Below are positions 1 to 11,834 of a stretch of DNA of 64,000 bases, piece by piece. How positions within the stretch are numbered: the first letter of the stretch is position 1; every line of letters starts with the position of its first letter. Origin of the DNA: Choanephora cucurbitarum. Lineage: Eukaryota > Mucoromycota > Mucoromycetes > Mucorales > Choanephoraceae. The stretch lies in contig JAIWNI010000037.1 in the NCBI GenBank assembly GCA_025331435.1, forward strand, positions 186,001 through 250,000. The letters run 5' to 3'. Both the position numbers and the translations under genes were made by a program. Under the pieces are notes generated by a model that saw only the letters and a list, made by a program, of their open reading frames with translations, searched no databases and was not told the DNA's origin.

Positions 1-300
1 ATTTGCACATTATGTCCACACGAACCATTATGTTTATATTAATTTTCTATCCTAATATAGGTCATAAAAGCCTGTGGTCTTTCTGGAATATCAATACAAC
101 TAGATGAAGAGATATTTGAAGATTTTGAGACACCGACTGCATTAGAAACCAAGATTCTGGATCACCATGGCAAAGTCACTAAAGATAAACGCCCAAATGG
201 TAATGCTTTCAAGAGTATCCGATTAATTCGTGCAGGCAAAGATCTTGGTAGACTGTTTGATATCAGAAAAGATGGCTTTGGTGATCCTTTGGGCTGTTAA
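1..300 (+). CDS. 3' end of an unrecognised protein-coding gene (partial)
   Basis: The last exon runs from 61 to the TAA at 298-300 and encodes 79 residues ending GDPLGC. It is preceded by intron sequence (1-60) that ends in a CTAAT branch-like motif and AG at 59-60. The reading frame is open, with typical codon use and mixed charged and hydrophobic residues (for example IQLDEEIFEDFETPTALETK). No signal peptide, membrane segment or motif that I recognise is present. The upstream exons lie outside the window, so the family cannot be assigned. The phase of the acceptor is assumed to be 0, because the frame is open from position 61. Confidence 0.6.
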
Positions 301-915
301 ATCTCTTTTTTTTTTTATGAAAACAAACAAGCATTTTCTCTCTCTCTCTCTATAGATAGATATTATACCTTTAAAACTTTAGAGTTTTCTTCTCCCTAAT
401 ATTAATCTTGGGAAATAACAATTTGTACAGATTATATATATATCCTTTCTTTGTATGTTAAAGTAATAAACCATCATAGCTCCCTTTTTATTACAATAGG
501 CTGATACGTCATTTAAGGGTGAACAGTGCTCAAAACTTATCTGTTCTGGCCCACACTTATTTAAAAGAAAGGAGGGGTACACTGCAAATGACAGGAGTTG
601 TTTGTTTTCTTTTTTTTTTAAATAACAACAAAGAAAAAATCAGCCCATAAGAAGCAATCAAGTAAAGTTAGTCTCTTGTTTCAAAGAAATCCTTTCTCCT
701 TTTTTTTTTTTTAAAGTTCATTAGTTGCATAATGATTGAAACAAGGAAAAATGGGTGGCTACCCTATAGGACTGCTTTTCGCCTTGAGGTTTTCTAACTT
801 CTCTTTCTCGGGATTTATGACTTTGAGCCCGCTTAAAGGAACCCCAGAGTTGAATTAAGTGAATAAGTTGTCGATTGATACTTTTTTTTTTCTTTTATTG
901 TAATTCATACACCCC
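301..915. other. Intergenic, 3' flank of the partial gene and UTP18 promoter
   Basis: AT-rich DNA with a short CT repeat (341-351) and several poly-T tracts (602-620, 700-712, 882-891). The T-rich tract immediately before the UTP18 start looks like the pyrimidine-rich leader seen before other genes in this window. I see no further gene here. Confidence 0.5.
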
Positions 916-2741
916 ATGTCACCTATTAATAAGAAAGCAAAGAGGGAATCGACCGAGAAAGAACTTGAAGGATTTCTCTTTGGTGATGCTTCTGACGATG
1001 TATGGAATAAAGCAGGTCATGAACTCGATCAGGATTTCAATGAAGAAGTTGAAGAAGAAGCAGTCTCAGACGAACAAGTAAGGACATCGCAACAATAAAG
1101 CAACGTTAGACTGATAGCAAATAGGCTTTCTTTTTTGATTCTGGACCTGTCACATTTACTATGGACGTACCTACTGTCAACCATGACTCAGAGAGTGAAA
1201 TTGATTATGAAGCAGAGAATGAAACTGAAGAAGATGAAAGTGAAGAGGAACCAGAGGATGATACAGCTGCTTGGGAAGATGAGGATGATAAGAATTTGAA
1301 GATCTCATTAGTTGCCGCAAACATCACCAAGAAACTTCGTCGTGATGCAGATGAAGATATTGTGGATGGTGTTGAATATACACGTCGTTTACGTAAACAG
1401 TAATGTATCTTGATATCTAAAGAAAGAGCCATTGGAATTCATGCTATATCTTTAGATTCAACAAGATCTATCCCAGACCAGACTGGGCTAGATTGCCTTC
1501 TGAAATACAGGCAGAAGAAAGAAAACGAAAGGCATCTGATAGTGATGATGAAGAAGTATTAGATGAAGATCAATTGGATGAAGAGACTCGACTTGATCTA
1601 TTAAAGAGCACCATGGGTATTTTAGACAAAAGAGTCAAGCGTGGTTCTATTCCACCTAAGCGAATTGATATCCTACGTCTAAAGAATGCCAACCGAGCAG
1701 TACCTAAATCAAGGGTAAGCTACAAGATGATGATAAAAAAGAAGAAGTAAGGCTAACCTTTTTTTTGGCTTAGAAATTGATTACCTGTATTGCTTTTCAC
1801 CCTAATGCACAAGTGATGTTGACAGCCGGCTTAGATAGAACACTTCGCTTATTCCAGATAGACGGCAAGATCAACCCTAAAATCCAATCAGTCGTCTTCA
1901 AGGACATGCCCATCTACCATGCTGAATTCCATCCTTCAGGCAATCAGATTGTCATCAGTGGTCGACGTAAATTCTATTATATCTATGATATCCAGAGTGG
2001 TATCATTGATCGATGTCCTGGTATCTGGGGAAGAGATGAAAAGTCGCTTGAGAAGTTCTCTATCAGTCCCTGTGGTCGATACATTGCTTTCTTGGGTACC
2101 AGTGGTACTATCATCCTTGTCAGCTACCTTACCAAACAATGGTATGGTGATCTTAAACTCAACAAGTCTGTAGAGTCTGTCGATTGGACTTCAGACGGTA
2201 AATACATCTTTGGCTTCAGTGGTGAAGGTGAAGTCTATCAGTTTGATGTGGAGTCAAAAGAATGTGTGAAGCGTTGGACTGATGATGGCTGTCTTGGTCC
2301 CACTACAGTACGTGTGAGTCCTGATGAGAAATATTATGCTACAGGGTAAAGAGATAGGAATTACAAAGAGAAATTGATTACTCATATTGTTTTAGTTCAT
2401 CTACTGGTATTGTCAATCTCTATGACCGATCTGTCCTGAGTCCTGATGTAACTCGACCTCAGCCTATCAAGACCATTCAAAACTTGACTACGCGTATCAA
2501 TAATGTTGTCTTTAACCATGATTCCCAATTGATGGTGATTTCCAGTCAATCTAAAAAGGATCAACTCAGAATCATTCATGTGCCTACTGGTACTGCCTAT
2601 AGCAATTGGCCAACAGATCGTACACCTCTAAATGATGTTGTGGCAGTTGCATTTTCACCTAACAGTGATTATCTGGCTATTTCCAACGTGAAGGGTGTTG
2701 TGTTACTCTATACATTAAAACATTACGCGCTTCAACAATAA
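916..2741 (+). CDS. UTP18: U3 snoRNP / SSU processome WD40 protein Utp18
   Basis: Five exons (916-1077, 1125-1399, 1456-1714, 1774-2345, 2396-2741) join to a 537-residue protein; yeast Utp18 is about 590. The N-terminal 230 residues are acidic, and residues about 130-160 carry the family block (AAWEDEDDKNLKISL, then EYTRRLRKQFNKIYPRPDWA across the exon 2/3 join). A WD40 domain fills residues about 233-537 (ITCIAFHPNAQVMLTAGLDR, VRVSPDEKYYATGSSTGIV). Utp18 acts in the nucleolus in the UtpB subcomplex, in early cleavage of pre-rRNA. The join of exon 2 to exon 3 restores the conserved RKQFNKIYP stretch, and all joins are in frame. The start is the first ATG after a T-rich leader. The next gene converges on it from the opposite strand. 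Confidence 0.93.
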
Positions 2742-2890
2742 AGTTACAAAAAAAAAAAGAAAAAAAACTTTAACAAATTTTTTTATTTTAAAAAAGAGAG
2801 GGAAAACACCTGTCATCATATGTGTTTAGAATAAAAAGAAAAGCAGGCGGATGTTTTATCGTCTTCCCCCGCCCCTTCAATGAATTCACC

Positions 2891-2898
2891 TATAAAAG
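2891..2898 (+). promoter_or_regulatory. TATA-like box (TATAAAAG) with no clear gene
   Basis: The sequence TATAAAAG is followed about 60 bases later by a T-rich tract and then by a basic open frame beginning with TTG instead of ATG. The arrangement mimics the core promoters seen elsewhere in the window, such as at 13782. Function is an inference. Confidence 0.3.
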
Positions 2899-3012
2899 AA
2901 TGATAAATGATCTGATCATACACTGGGTTAAATTCACTTACCAACTTATTCCTCCCTCTTTTTTATTATAATTGCCTCCAAAAAAGAAAGCAACAACACA
3001 CACAAAAAAAGA

Positions 3013-3040
3013 AAGAGAGAGAGAGAGAGAGAGAAAGAGA
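3013..3040. repeat. GA/GAAA microsatellite
   Basis: A run of GA dinucleotides flanked by GAAA units in the convergent intergenic region. Seen directly. Confidence 0.8.
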
Positions 3041-3531
3041 CAACCAGATTTTCTACCTTTTGTTGTCGTCGAATTGATTCTTTCAAAAAGAATTGGGTGT
3101 ACCCAAGAGAATCCTCCAAGAGAATCTAAGCCTCCAATTACGATTTCCTCTTCTCTCCTCTATTTTACTCTTTCAAACAAAAGAGAGACGAGGAGAGAAG
3201 AACATGTGATAACCTCGTTCACAAAGTAGCAAAGTCTTGACCTGCAAGAATTTAAATGTGATAAAAATAAAAGAAGGAAAAAGAAAATAAAAAAGTTGAA
3301 AAACTGGAACATTGCCAGTTTTATATGATGTTTTTTTTTGACAAATTAAATTCAGATCATAACTGCGCCAAATTCCTACTCTTTTTTAAAAAAAAGGGCT
3401 CATTCAAAAAAAAAATAAAGGGCAATCGTAAGACAAAGCTTTAAGTACAGCCTATCAAAACAAGCTATTTCTCATTTGAGACTATCACTTTTAAAGTAAC
3501 AAACAAATCACTATAGCACCTTTAATTTAGT

Positions 3532-6500
3532 CTAAACTACTTGGTATCTACCACTACCACCACCACCACCTCTAGCATCAGCTTCCATTTGTGCTGCTGT
3601 AGCTTCAACAAGGATACGTTTGATTTCGTTCTTTGCCTTTTCAACCACCATTTCTGAATCACCTTCAATAAACAAATAGAGTTTACGTTCATTGCCTGTA
3701 GGTTGTTTGCCTGGAGGAAAGTAAGAACCACGCGTTGTGATGGCAGCACCTGAGATATCGGTAATTTGTGAGATTTGTTCCTATTTCAATTGAATTCAGT
3801 CTATCTCTCTCTTTTCTTTTTCTTTAGTTTCAAAAAAAAAATACCTTATTTGTCACTCTCCATCTAGCCTTTTGAGGATAATCATTAATCACAATTTCTT
3901 CAGCATACACAGGATGCGCCTCTCCTCCTTCTTCTGTTGTCGCGATCTGTGGTGTCACGCCACTACCCATGGCAGTGATACGAGCAGCCACCATAGCAGC
4001 CTTTTTAGCAGCAAGGGCAGCAGCTGATAAGGATTCGTCTTTTGGATCTGCTTTATCAATCTCCATATGAGGTTGCTGTTGTTTGGCCATGGCTTGTGCT
4101 GTACTTTGAGCAGCTGTGATACCCGGTGCAACCACTGTACTTTCCAATTCAATCTCTTCTTCATCTGAATCTTCATCTCCACCGCCATACGCCTTCTTCT
4201 GTAGCTTCTTGACAAGATCACGATCCTTATCCAGTCGTTCAAGACCCTTACCACCAAAACCAGAACCAGAGGCCCGTTCTTTACCTTCTCTGACCTTATT
4301 CTGAAAAGCATCCGAGAGCGCTTGGAGATCAGGAGGGATCGATTGACCACTGAGCTTCAGTGCCTTACAGATATCCATGGCATATCGATCTTGATCTGGT
4401 GTAATAAAGGTATAGGCTGTACCTTTATTGCCTGCACGACCTGTACGACCTACACGATGAACATAATCTTCCATATGGTTGGGACATTCATAATTGATGA
4501 CCACCTTGAGCTTTTTGACATCCAGACCACGAGCAGCAACCGAGGTAGCAATCAGCACATTCGTCACACCCGATTTGAAGTCAGCAATTGTACTGTCTCT
4601 GTCAGCCTGATCTTTACCACCATGCAGGGATTGACAAGGATAGCCACGACGAATGAGATCTCGCAACAGATTATCGGCTGCTTCATGTCGATCCACAAAG
4701 ATGATGGCACTGGCCTCTTCTTCACCTTCATCATGAAACAGTTGGCCTAGAATTTCAAGTAGACGGACAAACTTGGTATCTTCTTCACGTACTTCTACAA
4801 TCTGTGTTACATCATCACATACCACACTACGACCACCGACAGTGATCTCCAAGGGTTTCTTGAGTACCTTGCGTGCCAAGGCCTCCATCTGTCGAGGAAA
4901 GGTAGCCGAGAACAAGACGGTTTGACGACTGGGACGTACATTGTTCACAATCTTCATGACCTGAGGTTCAAAGCCCATATCAAACATACGATCCGCTTCA
5001 TCCATGACCATGTAAGTGACACGCTTCAGGTTAGTCACACGGCCAGAATTGGCACACAACAGATCAATCATACGTCCCGGTGTACAGACAATGATCTCAC
5101 ACCCTCGCTTGAGATCGGCAATCTGGTCTTTGATGGGACTACCGCCATAGGCACAGACAGCTCTCAAGTTCAGCACCTTGAGGAACGGCTTGCATTCACG
5201 ATGAATCTGAGTCGCCAGTTCACGCGTGGGCGTCATGATGATGGCAATCGGACCCTCGCCTGCCTCCAACGGTCTCTGGTCCTTGATGTGACGGAACATG
5301 GGCAGCAAGAAGGCAATGGTCTTACCGGACCCTGTCTTGGCCACACCAATCACATCACGGCCATTCATGACAGCAGGGATCGCCTGGGCCTGGATGGACG
5401 TGGGCTTTTCGTACTTGAGCTTACGGATGACCTCAAGGCAGCCGGCAGGTAGACCACAATGGGTCCATTTGGTGATCGGCTTGGGACACTGGACACCGCG
5501 GATCTTGATGCCGTCCAGTTCAATACGTAACAGGTCGACCTGATCGGCTGTCATGTCCCGTAGTTCTGGGGGTTCGATATAGAAGTCCTTGCGGAAGGGT
5601 TCGTAATCCATCTTGCTGTGATCGACAGGCGCAATGTCCTTTCGCTTGACCTTCTTGGCAGCCAAGGCCAGGATGTCTTCAGGGTCACTGCCGATGTCTT
5701 CATCGTCCTCTTCGTTTCCCTTCTTGGCTCTCTCTTCATCCTCGTCTTGATCTTCGTCCATCAATGAGCCACGACGCTTCTTGTTGGGCTTGTTCAGTTG
5801 AGCCATACGTGCCTTATCTTGTTCATTGATCTTCTTGGTCTCTGCATGCACGTCCATCATATAGGCTTCAAGAGGATCCATGTCCTCTGTGGCCTCTGTC
5901 ATGACTGTGTCCTGTTTCTTTTCTTCTGTTTCTTTCGCCTCGACTTTCTTGACTGCAGGCTTCTTGATGGCCTGTTTGCCTAGACCAAAGCCGATCTTCA
6001 TGGCATTCTTGGGCTTTTTGTTCATCACCTGTTTCTTGGGCTTGGCAAGGAGTGCATCTTCTTCTTTGGTGACTGATTTCAAGAGTGGCTTGAATGTACG
6101 TTCAGCTTCCTCTTTTGTGCTGTCGATGTCCATCTCTTCTTCTTCGTCTGATTCAAGGTCATCTTCCAGACTCCATTTCTTGCCTTCATCTTCATGCATG
6201 TCCACATCGGGCTGTTCAGGCTGTTCATTGTCCGTCTCTTCCTTGTCAGCCGCTTCAGCTGCAGCCTTTCTGATGGCAGCAAACTGTTGTAACAGTTGAG
6301 GTTCAGCTTGTTCTTCTATCTTTTGTTGTTCAGCTGCCTCTCTCTGTTGTTGCTCTCTTTCTTGTTGTCTCCTCTTCATCTCTTCTGCCTCTCGTTCACC
6401 AGCAGCAATAGCCAACTTCTTCTTTGTCTCTTCATCCATCTCAGGCTCTTCTTCCTTCTTGACTTCTACCTTGACTTCTACCTTAATTTCTGTCTTGACT

Positions 6501-7015
6501 TCTTCTGTCTTGACTTCTGTCTTGACTTCTTGTTCTTTTTTCAATTTTGCCTCTTGTTCTTCTTTCAATCGCTTGGCTTCTTTCCATTTACGAACGCGCT
6601 CTTGTTTCTTACGCAAGGCTTCTTCATCAACATCAGGTGTCTGAAAGAAAAAAAGAGAAAAGTGATCAATTTTAAAATGCAAAAACATACATACACTCAA
6701 TAGACTTACTGCAGGCTTTTCTTGAGTGGTAGAGGCTATAGTGGTGCCTACAGCATCATGGCTTGATGTTGGCTCATGTGAATGAGTTCGTTTATCAGTT
6801 ACACTTACATTATCGTAATGATGTCTTGTTGAGGAAGAAGAAGAGCCTGCGTAGTAAGAAGATCGACTGTCTTCGTAGCGGGAGGAGCGATGACGAGAAG
6901 AACGATGTCTGTCACGAGAGCGGCTTCTTTCACTAGAATGGTAAGAGTGTCTATGTCTTTTACTGCTATGAGGTGAAGGTGAGCGATGTCTACTTCTTGA
7001 ACGATGGTAAGGCAT
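3532..7015 (-). CDS. PRP5: DEAD-box ATP-dependent RNA helicase Prp5/DDX46
   Basis: Three exons on the minus strand (7015-6710, 6640-3845, 3780-3532) join to 1116 residues; human DDX46 is about 1030. The order is an Arg/Ser-rich N-terminus (residues 1-60, SR/RS repeats), a long Lys/Glu coiled-coil-like region, a DPLEAYM motif near residue 355 (equivalent to the DPLD motif of Prp5), then the helicase core. Core motifs are AKTGSGKT (about 539), [20 protein letters not shown] (about 649), SAT (about 680), ARGLDV and [10 protein letters not shown] (about 835). The last exon restores the family C-terminus ([16 protein letters not shown]). Prp5 remodels U2 snRNP during prespliceosome assembly in the nucleus. 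Intron 1 (6709-6641, 69 nt) is stop-free and in frame, so retention would add 23 hydrophobic residues. Intron 2 has a weak GTATTT donor. Confidence 0.95.
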
Positions 7016-8250
7016 GAAATGATGTCTTTATAAAAGCGCTTTTTCTTGTTTGTATATATTTTTTTTCTTGTTTTTTTGTTAGTAAAGAAAAATAAAAATA
7101 AAAATTACAGATGAAAAAAGAATTAGCTTAGGTTAAATTTGAATGTCCGATCAGAGCGGTAGGGTGCCGTATAAAACCTGTGTATACCCAAAGTTTGAGT
7201 AGTACTGATAGAAATTACACTTTTTCATCTTTTCTATAATAAACCATACTCGATTCATGAATCAATTGACAGATAAAGAATATCGAAAGAAAAACTTACT
7301 TTAAGAATTAGTTTCCAGATGGTAAGCATTTCGAATGATTTACTATTGAGCCACGTAAGGGCCTAGAAGATTACATTCAACAAGTGTAATCTTGATATCG
7401 GTTGGGCACTGACAGGAGGTTCAAGAAAGAACATCAAAGGTTGCCCTACTCTACAAGAAATGCCTTGGTGCAGTTTATTGTGATCAAGAGATCTATCCTT
7501 TTTTTCTAATAAAGATATGAGACTGTCTTATACTTTACAATGAAAACACAGATCTGCTTTCATTGTAAAGAAGCATTAAAGCATAGGGAATGTAAAGTAG
7601 CTATCAAATTTACTTTGATTTACGACGAAATTAGTAATTTGGCTAGCTACGCTGTTAAGTGCAAAGGCAGACACTCTCATGACAAATACAAGAGATTCCA
7701 ATGCTGTTTCTCCTAGTTTCCTCTCTCTTCTGTCTGTTTCTCCTGTCTATGAGCTTAGCATGTGCTTTCAACGGCAGGATGAATCAAAGATTGAATGCAA
7801 AGTACAAGATATGTTATTAAGGGAAAATATCCTACTATGCGTCAATTTTACAGTGCAAAAAAAGCTGAAGGATCAGAAAGAAAAGCAAAAAGAAATAAGT
7901 AACTTGAGAATTCAGTTCGAAGCAACATAGCATAAAGAGTCACTTTACAAATCAAGACAGAACTCAAGATGCGGTAAATTCAAAAGTAATTTGAGGAATC
8001 TATCCCTGAATTTCTCTTCATCGTGGATTCAACAAATTTTGATCCAAAGTTTGTTGACCACAAAAGTGAATTGATTGCCAGGCTTACTTTACAGACACTT
8101 TTTCTATCTAATGTACCTGCTGTTCAGTGGTCTCAAAAGCCCTAAATATGCATTGCATGCCAGAGTATATTCAACTCATACATCTAGTGTGCATTATTTT
8201 ACAGTTGGCAATCATCTGAAAACACTGCAATGGGGATGAGTTGTGTTTAT
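7016..8250. other. Intergenic between the divergent-side PRP5 start and the Aurora 3' end
   Basis: The PRP5 promoter lies just right of 7015. The rest is gene-poor. It holds short frames interrupted by stops, of which 7382-7716 looks like a decayed or unassigned coding fragment listed separately. A TTG-started frame at 7679-7930 is Ser/Leu-rich and unconvincing. Confidence 0.4.
7382..7716 (+). pseudogene. Decayed Cys/His-containing coding fragment, possibly mobile-element derived
   Basis: The frame starting at 7382 reads GWALTGGSRKNIKGCPTLQE and stops at 7481. A second frame with its own ATG (7540-7716, 58 codons) has C6-x2-C9 and a downstream H-S-H (ICFHCKEALKH, KCKGRHSHDKYK), a pattern that suggests a small zinc-binding domain. 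From general knowledge, GCM/FLYWCH-like zinc fingers in fungal transposons look similar, but I cannot prove the relationship. Interruption by stops argues for a remnant. Confidence 0.3.
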
Positions 8251-9582
8251 TTAGGTGGTGTGCTTTACAATGAATGGATGATACATGACTTGTCTAAGTG
8301 GTAATCGTTCAGATGAACTGTATTTCAATAGCTATAAACAAAGAGTATGAGTATTCATAAAAAACATACGCTATGTTACTTTACTTTGGTAATCAAATCC
8401 ATGGCATCTTTACTGACATGCTTTGGGAAATGTAGATCGACATTACGGATACGTTCATAAGTTATCTCACTTCCACCTTCCGTATTCTCAAATGGAGGCT
8501 TTCCAACAATCAGTTCATACAACAGAATACCCAATGACCATAAATCGACATTCTCATTATGGACTCTACCTTCTACCATCTCTGGAGGTAGATAATCTAA
8601 TGTGCCACATAATGTATTTCGTCTATTACTACAGTCTTACAGGGTGAATTGGGTGATCACTAACATACAGATCCACTTACTCTAATCTGCCTGTCCTTAC
8701 TGACCAACCGAAATCACCAATCTTCAGTTCACCCTGAAGTCCCAGCATAAGATTTTCAGGTTTAATATCACGATGAATGACTCTCTTGCCATGCAGATAC
8801 AAGAGTGCATTGGCCATCTGTGCTACATACTGTCTTATGGATCAATACAATCAATAGAAGATGGCTTAGTTGACTCTTACATTGGCTGCCTCAGGCTCTG
8901 TGAATTTCAATCGTTTCTTTAGTTCTGTATAGAGTTCTCCTTTTGCTGCATATTCAAGAATCAGAAACACACGAGTTTCATCATGAAAGTAACCATAGAG
9001 ACGTACAATGTTAGGATGTCTATAAGTGATTGCTATCAGTTGTATACCTTTTCTGATAAGACTATCAAGTTACCTCAGTTGACCTTGAATCTCTATCTCT
9101 CGCCTTAGTTGTTTCTCAATGCCTGTCTTTGTCAATTCTGACTTGTATAACACCTTGAGTGCCACAATAAACCCACTGGCCTTTTCTCTGGCAAGATAGA
9201 CATGACCAAAGTTACCTTTGCCTAGTGCCTTGCCAATCTCAAAGTCCTTTAGAGTCCAGTGTTTTAAGGGACTTTTTTGTTTTTTTTTTAGTCAAAGTGA
9301 AAAGTGTCGTTTTGTAAATCTTACACTTCTCTGATGTCAGAGAGGGATCGTTTCTTGGGAGTGTTGGTTCGATGGGTATTATCAGAAGGTGATCTTGCCA
9401 GACTGGGTGTACGTTTCTTTACTGTACGGGGTTTTTCTTGTTTGAAGGGTATCTTTTTGTTGTTTACAGTGGTGTCAATGGGTGTCTAATCAACATTAAC
9501 ACACGTCATTCCTAACTCTTGTTTGGCTTACCTTTCTTTTCGCTGTATCTATCGTTTTATGCGGTAAACCCGTTCTTAACAT
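8251..9582 (-). CDS. ARK1: Aurora-family serine/threonine protein kinase
   Basis: Seven exons (9582-9532, 9485-9325, 9271-9074, 9019-8881, 8829-8681, 8622-8385, 8331-8251) join to 338 residues, close to fungal Aurora kinases (S. pombe Ark1 is about 355). A basic N-terminal tail of about 70 residues precedes the kinase domain. Visible motifs: [11 protein letters not shown] (P-loop, about 88-98), catalytic Lys in VALKVL (about K110), HRDIKPEN (about 202-209), DFGWS (about 222-226), then the Aurora signature [18 protein letters not shown] with the activating Thr near 236. Aurora phosphorylates kinetochore and chromatin proteins in mitosis as the catalytic subunit of the chromosomal passenger complex. 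The seventh exon completes the usual C-terminus ([12 protein letters not shown]). The activation segment spans the exon 5/6 join, and its length matches S. pombe Ark1 exactly. It is divergent from the perilipin-like gene. Confidence 0.95.
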
Positions 9583-10465
9583 GATAAAAAAAAAAGCGAA
9601 AGAAATGTAATAACTCAGTCTGGAATGAAAGAAGGAATTCAAGCTGTCAATAAAATTTATCCTTTTTCTTTCTTTTGTTTAGCTATATCAATATTTATCA
9701 TAAGATAGAAAAAGAAGGGCATTATTCCATACATGAAGCATTTTCATATAACTTACACATGATGAATACAGTGTTACCCTAAAAAAACAAAGTAGATCCA
9801 AGTCTAGACCATTGAAACCATATTACTCTTGTTGGTAAGATAACAAGTTCAATAGTTTGCTTTCAAATGTACAATAGAAAGAAAATAATCATAGGAATTG
9901 CCATAAAGAGAACTCCCATAACAAGAAGATAGAAATAGAAACAAATTCTAACTAGACATGGTTAAAATAGGAGAAACCCCTAGCTAACTACATTATGAAA
10001 CACTTATTCATCTGTTACTTCTAAATCTTGTATACCAATTCACACAAGATAAACAATCATGAAATAAGTTACACTGAATTTCTTATCCATTTCTTTACAA
10101 AAAGATGAAATGCAAGTTTATTTCAAGTATTGCAGCAAAACACTCTAACTAGCAATAATAGCTTTTTGAAATCTTAAAACGGAATCATCGGTATGGATTT
10201 TATTGGTACTCAATTGACATGTGAAAACAGATAAGTCTCCGAACTAGTTTCAGCCATAAAAGCTTGTTCTCGACACGTATTTGAGTTGTATGATGCTATC
10301 TTTTTGTCATCTTCAGACAATCAACAGAGAAGGCACGTGCTTATTTGAGTGTCAAAGAAGTAGAGAACTTTCACATGTCAGTCTGAGATTGAAATGATCG
10401 AGTAGATTTAAATACCATGGCAACGGATGTTACTTTCTTTATATCTTTTTTTTTCTTTTTTCTTT
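9583..10465. other. Divergent intergenic region between Aurora and perilipin-like genes
   Basis: About 880 bases of AT-rich DNA. The Aurora promoter should lie at its left end and the perilipin promoter at its right end, where a TTTAAATA box and a short upstream frame are seen. I see no other gene. Confidence 0.5.
10407..10414 (+). promoter_or_regulatory. TATA-like box (TTTAAATA) before the perilipin-like gene
   Basis: An AT box lies 52-59 bases before the ATG at 10466 and is followed by a T-rich leader, a spacing compatible with a core promoter. Inference from position. Confidence 0.35.
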
Positions 10466-10473
10466 ATGTCTAA
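10417..10473 (+). other. Possible upstream ORF overlapping the perilipin start
   Basis: An ATG in a good context (ACCATGG) opens an 18-codon frame ending in TAA at 10471-10473. It overlaps the proposed main start at 10466 in another frame. It matters only if transcription starts before 10417, which the TATA-like box at 10407 makes uncertain. Confidence 0.3.
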
Positions 10474-11637
10474 AAAATCAAATCATCATTCGAATCGTCG
10501 ACAAAAGAAACACGCAATGACTGAAGTAAAGCCTAATATTCCTACCAGTAATCCTCATGAAGTACTCTCAAGAGAGGTAGAAGTACCAGGTAAAGAAATT
10601 AAAAAGAAATAATAAGAGAGAAACATAAATAACATGATATGTTAGATACATTTGTAGTGGAAGCAGATCAAGCCAATAAGGAAATCCCACATTTCTCTTT
10701 CTTTGATCGCGTCTGTTCCATTCCTTTGATTCGTGATGGTTCTTCTATGGTACACCATTACGCCAATCAGAATTCCATTGGTCGATTTGCCCTTACCAAG
10801 GCAGAAACAACCCTCAAGATGGCTGCCTCCATGGCCTCACCCTATACAGAGAAATACAAGCCTCATCTCTTAAAGGCAGATCAACTTGGTTGTCAATCAT
10901 TGGATATAGTTCAAACCAGATTCCCTCTGGTCACTCAACCCCCTCAAAAGGTGTATGAAGATGTCAAGAACCAGATAAGCTATGCTGCCTCCATTCCTGT
11001 CACACGCACCACATCCAGTCTTCAACAGCTCATCAACAAGTATCTGCCTCCTGTAGATGAAAAGGCACAAGAACAAAACTTGATCCATCAAGTCAAGGAC
11101 AGACTCAGTCATCGCCTACAGCACTCCAAGGCTGATCTGGCTCGTTTGGCCGAGACAAATCAGTTGTTACATGAAGCATTCCAATCCATTCAAAAGGCAA
11201 ACACTCATCTCCATGACTTTTTAATCTCCGTCAAGGGCTACAAGACAACTACCCAGACCAAGGCCAATCAACGTATCCATGAACTGACAACTGAACTGAT
11301 TTATCGCTTAGATGCTGCTGCTGCCTATGTCAAGGATCGTCAGGTCATGAATAACTTGCCTCATCCTGTCTTGACTGTCATTGATCCTCTTGTGACCTTT
11401 GCTTCAAATGAATATGCTATTGTCCGTACTGAAATCCTCAAGTCAGATGTGCCTCCCCTTCAAAAGGCTACCAATATCCTACAGATGACTCAAGGTTATG
11501 TCTTGCCTTTGATTCAAAAGTCCATTCATGGTGTTGAAGAACAAGTGCGTCAATATGGTGTCTATGCTACCAACAACTATAAGGTTGTACGTGATGTCAA
11601 GACAACACTTGACCACTTTGTTAAAGTTAAGGCTTAA
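10466..11637 (+). CDS. Perilipin-like lipid-droplet coat protein
   Basis: Two exons (10466-10589 and 10646-11637) give 371 residues. The intron (GTAAAG...GTTAG) is phase 1, and the join reads EVPDTFVVEAD. The N-terminal 40 residues are basic and polar. From about residue 60 the protein resembles the perilipin (PAT) family: an aromatic segment (FFDRVCSIPLIRDGSSMVHH), then amphipathic helices with repeated Ala/Lys/Tyr blocks and a central KYLPPVDE. Perilipins coat lipid droplets and control access of lipases; fungal examples such as Metarhizium MPL1 are shorter. No signal peptide or membrane span is visible. The 5' ATG at 10427 is in frame but lies in the pyrimidine tract and would add a hydrophobic run, so I prefer 10466. 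The family call rests on the overall pattern, not on a catalytic motif. Confidence 0.72.
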
Positions 11638-11834
11638 AAAAAATTATTTTTATTATATCATCTCTCTCTCTCTCTTTTTAATGCATACATTTTTTTATTA
11701 AATAAACCCATTTGATTGGCTTATATCTTGAACACTATACAAAATGAGTCAAACATTAAATGACTGCTATCTAATATAGACTCTTTTTTTTTTTTATATT
11801 TTTTTCTTTACTTTCTTTTTCTTAAAAAATAATC

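Larger units (their letters stand above)
2742..3531. other. Convergent intergenic region with a promoter-like block
   Basis: It lies between the 3' ends of UTP18 and the PRP5 homologue. It contains a TATA-like box (2891-2898), a T-rich leader-like stretch (about 2950-2970), a GA repeat and an open frame of 85 codons (2972-3229) that lacks an ATG. The frame is low-complexity and Lys/Glu/Arg-rich, so I do not call it a gene. Confidence 0.4.

Noticed and set aside
4322..6299. Several plus-strand open frames of 60-176 codons inside the PRP5 gene
   Set aside because: They are antisense shadows of the well-supported helicase exon, with no domain and biased composition.
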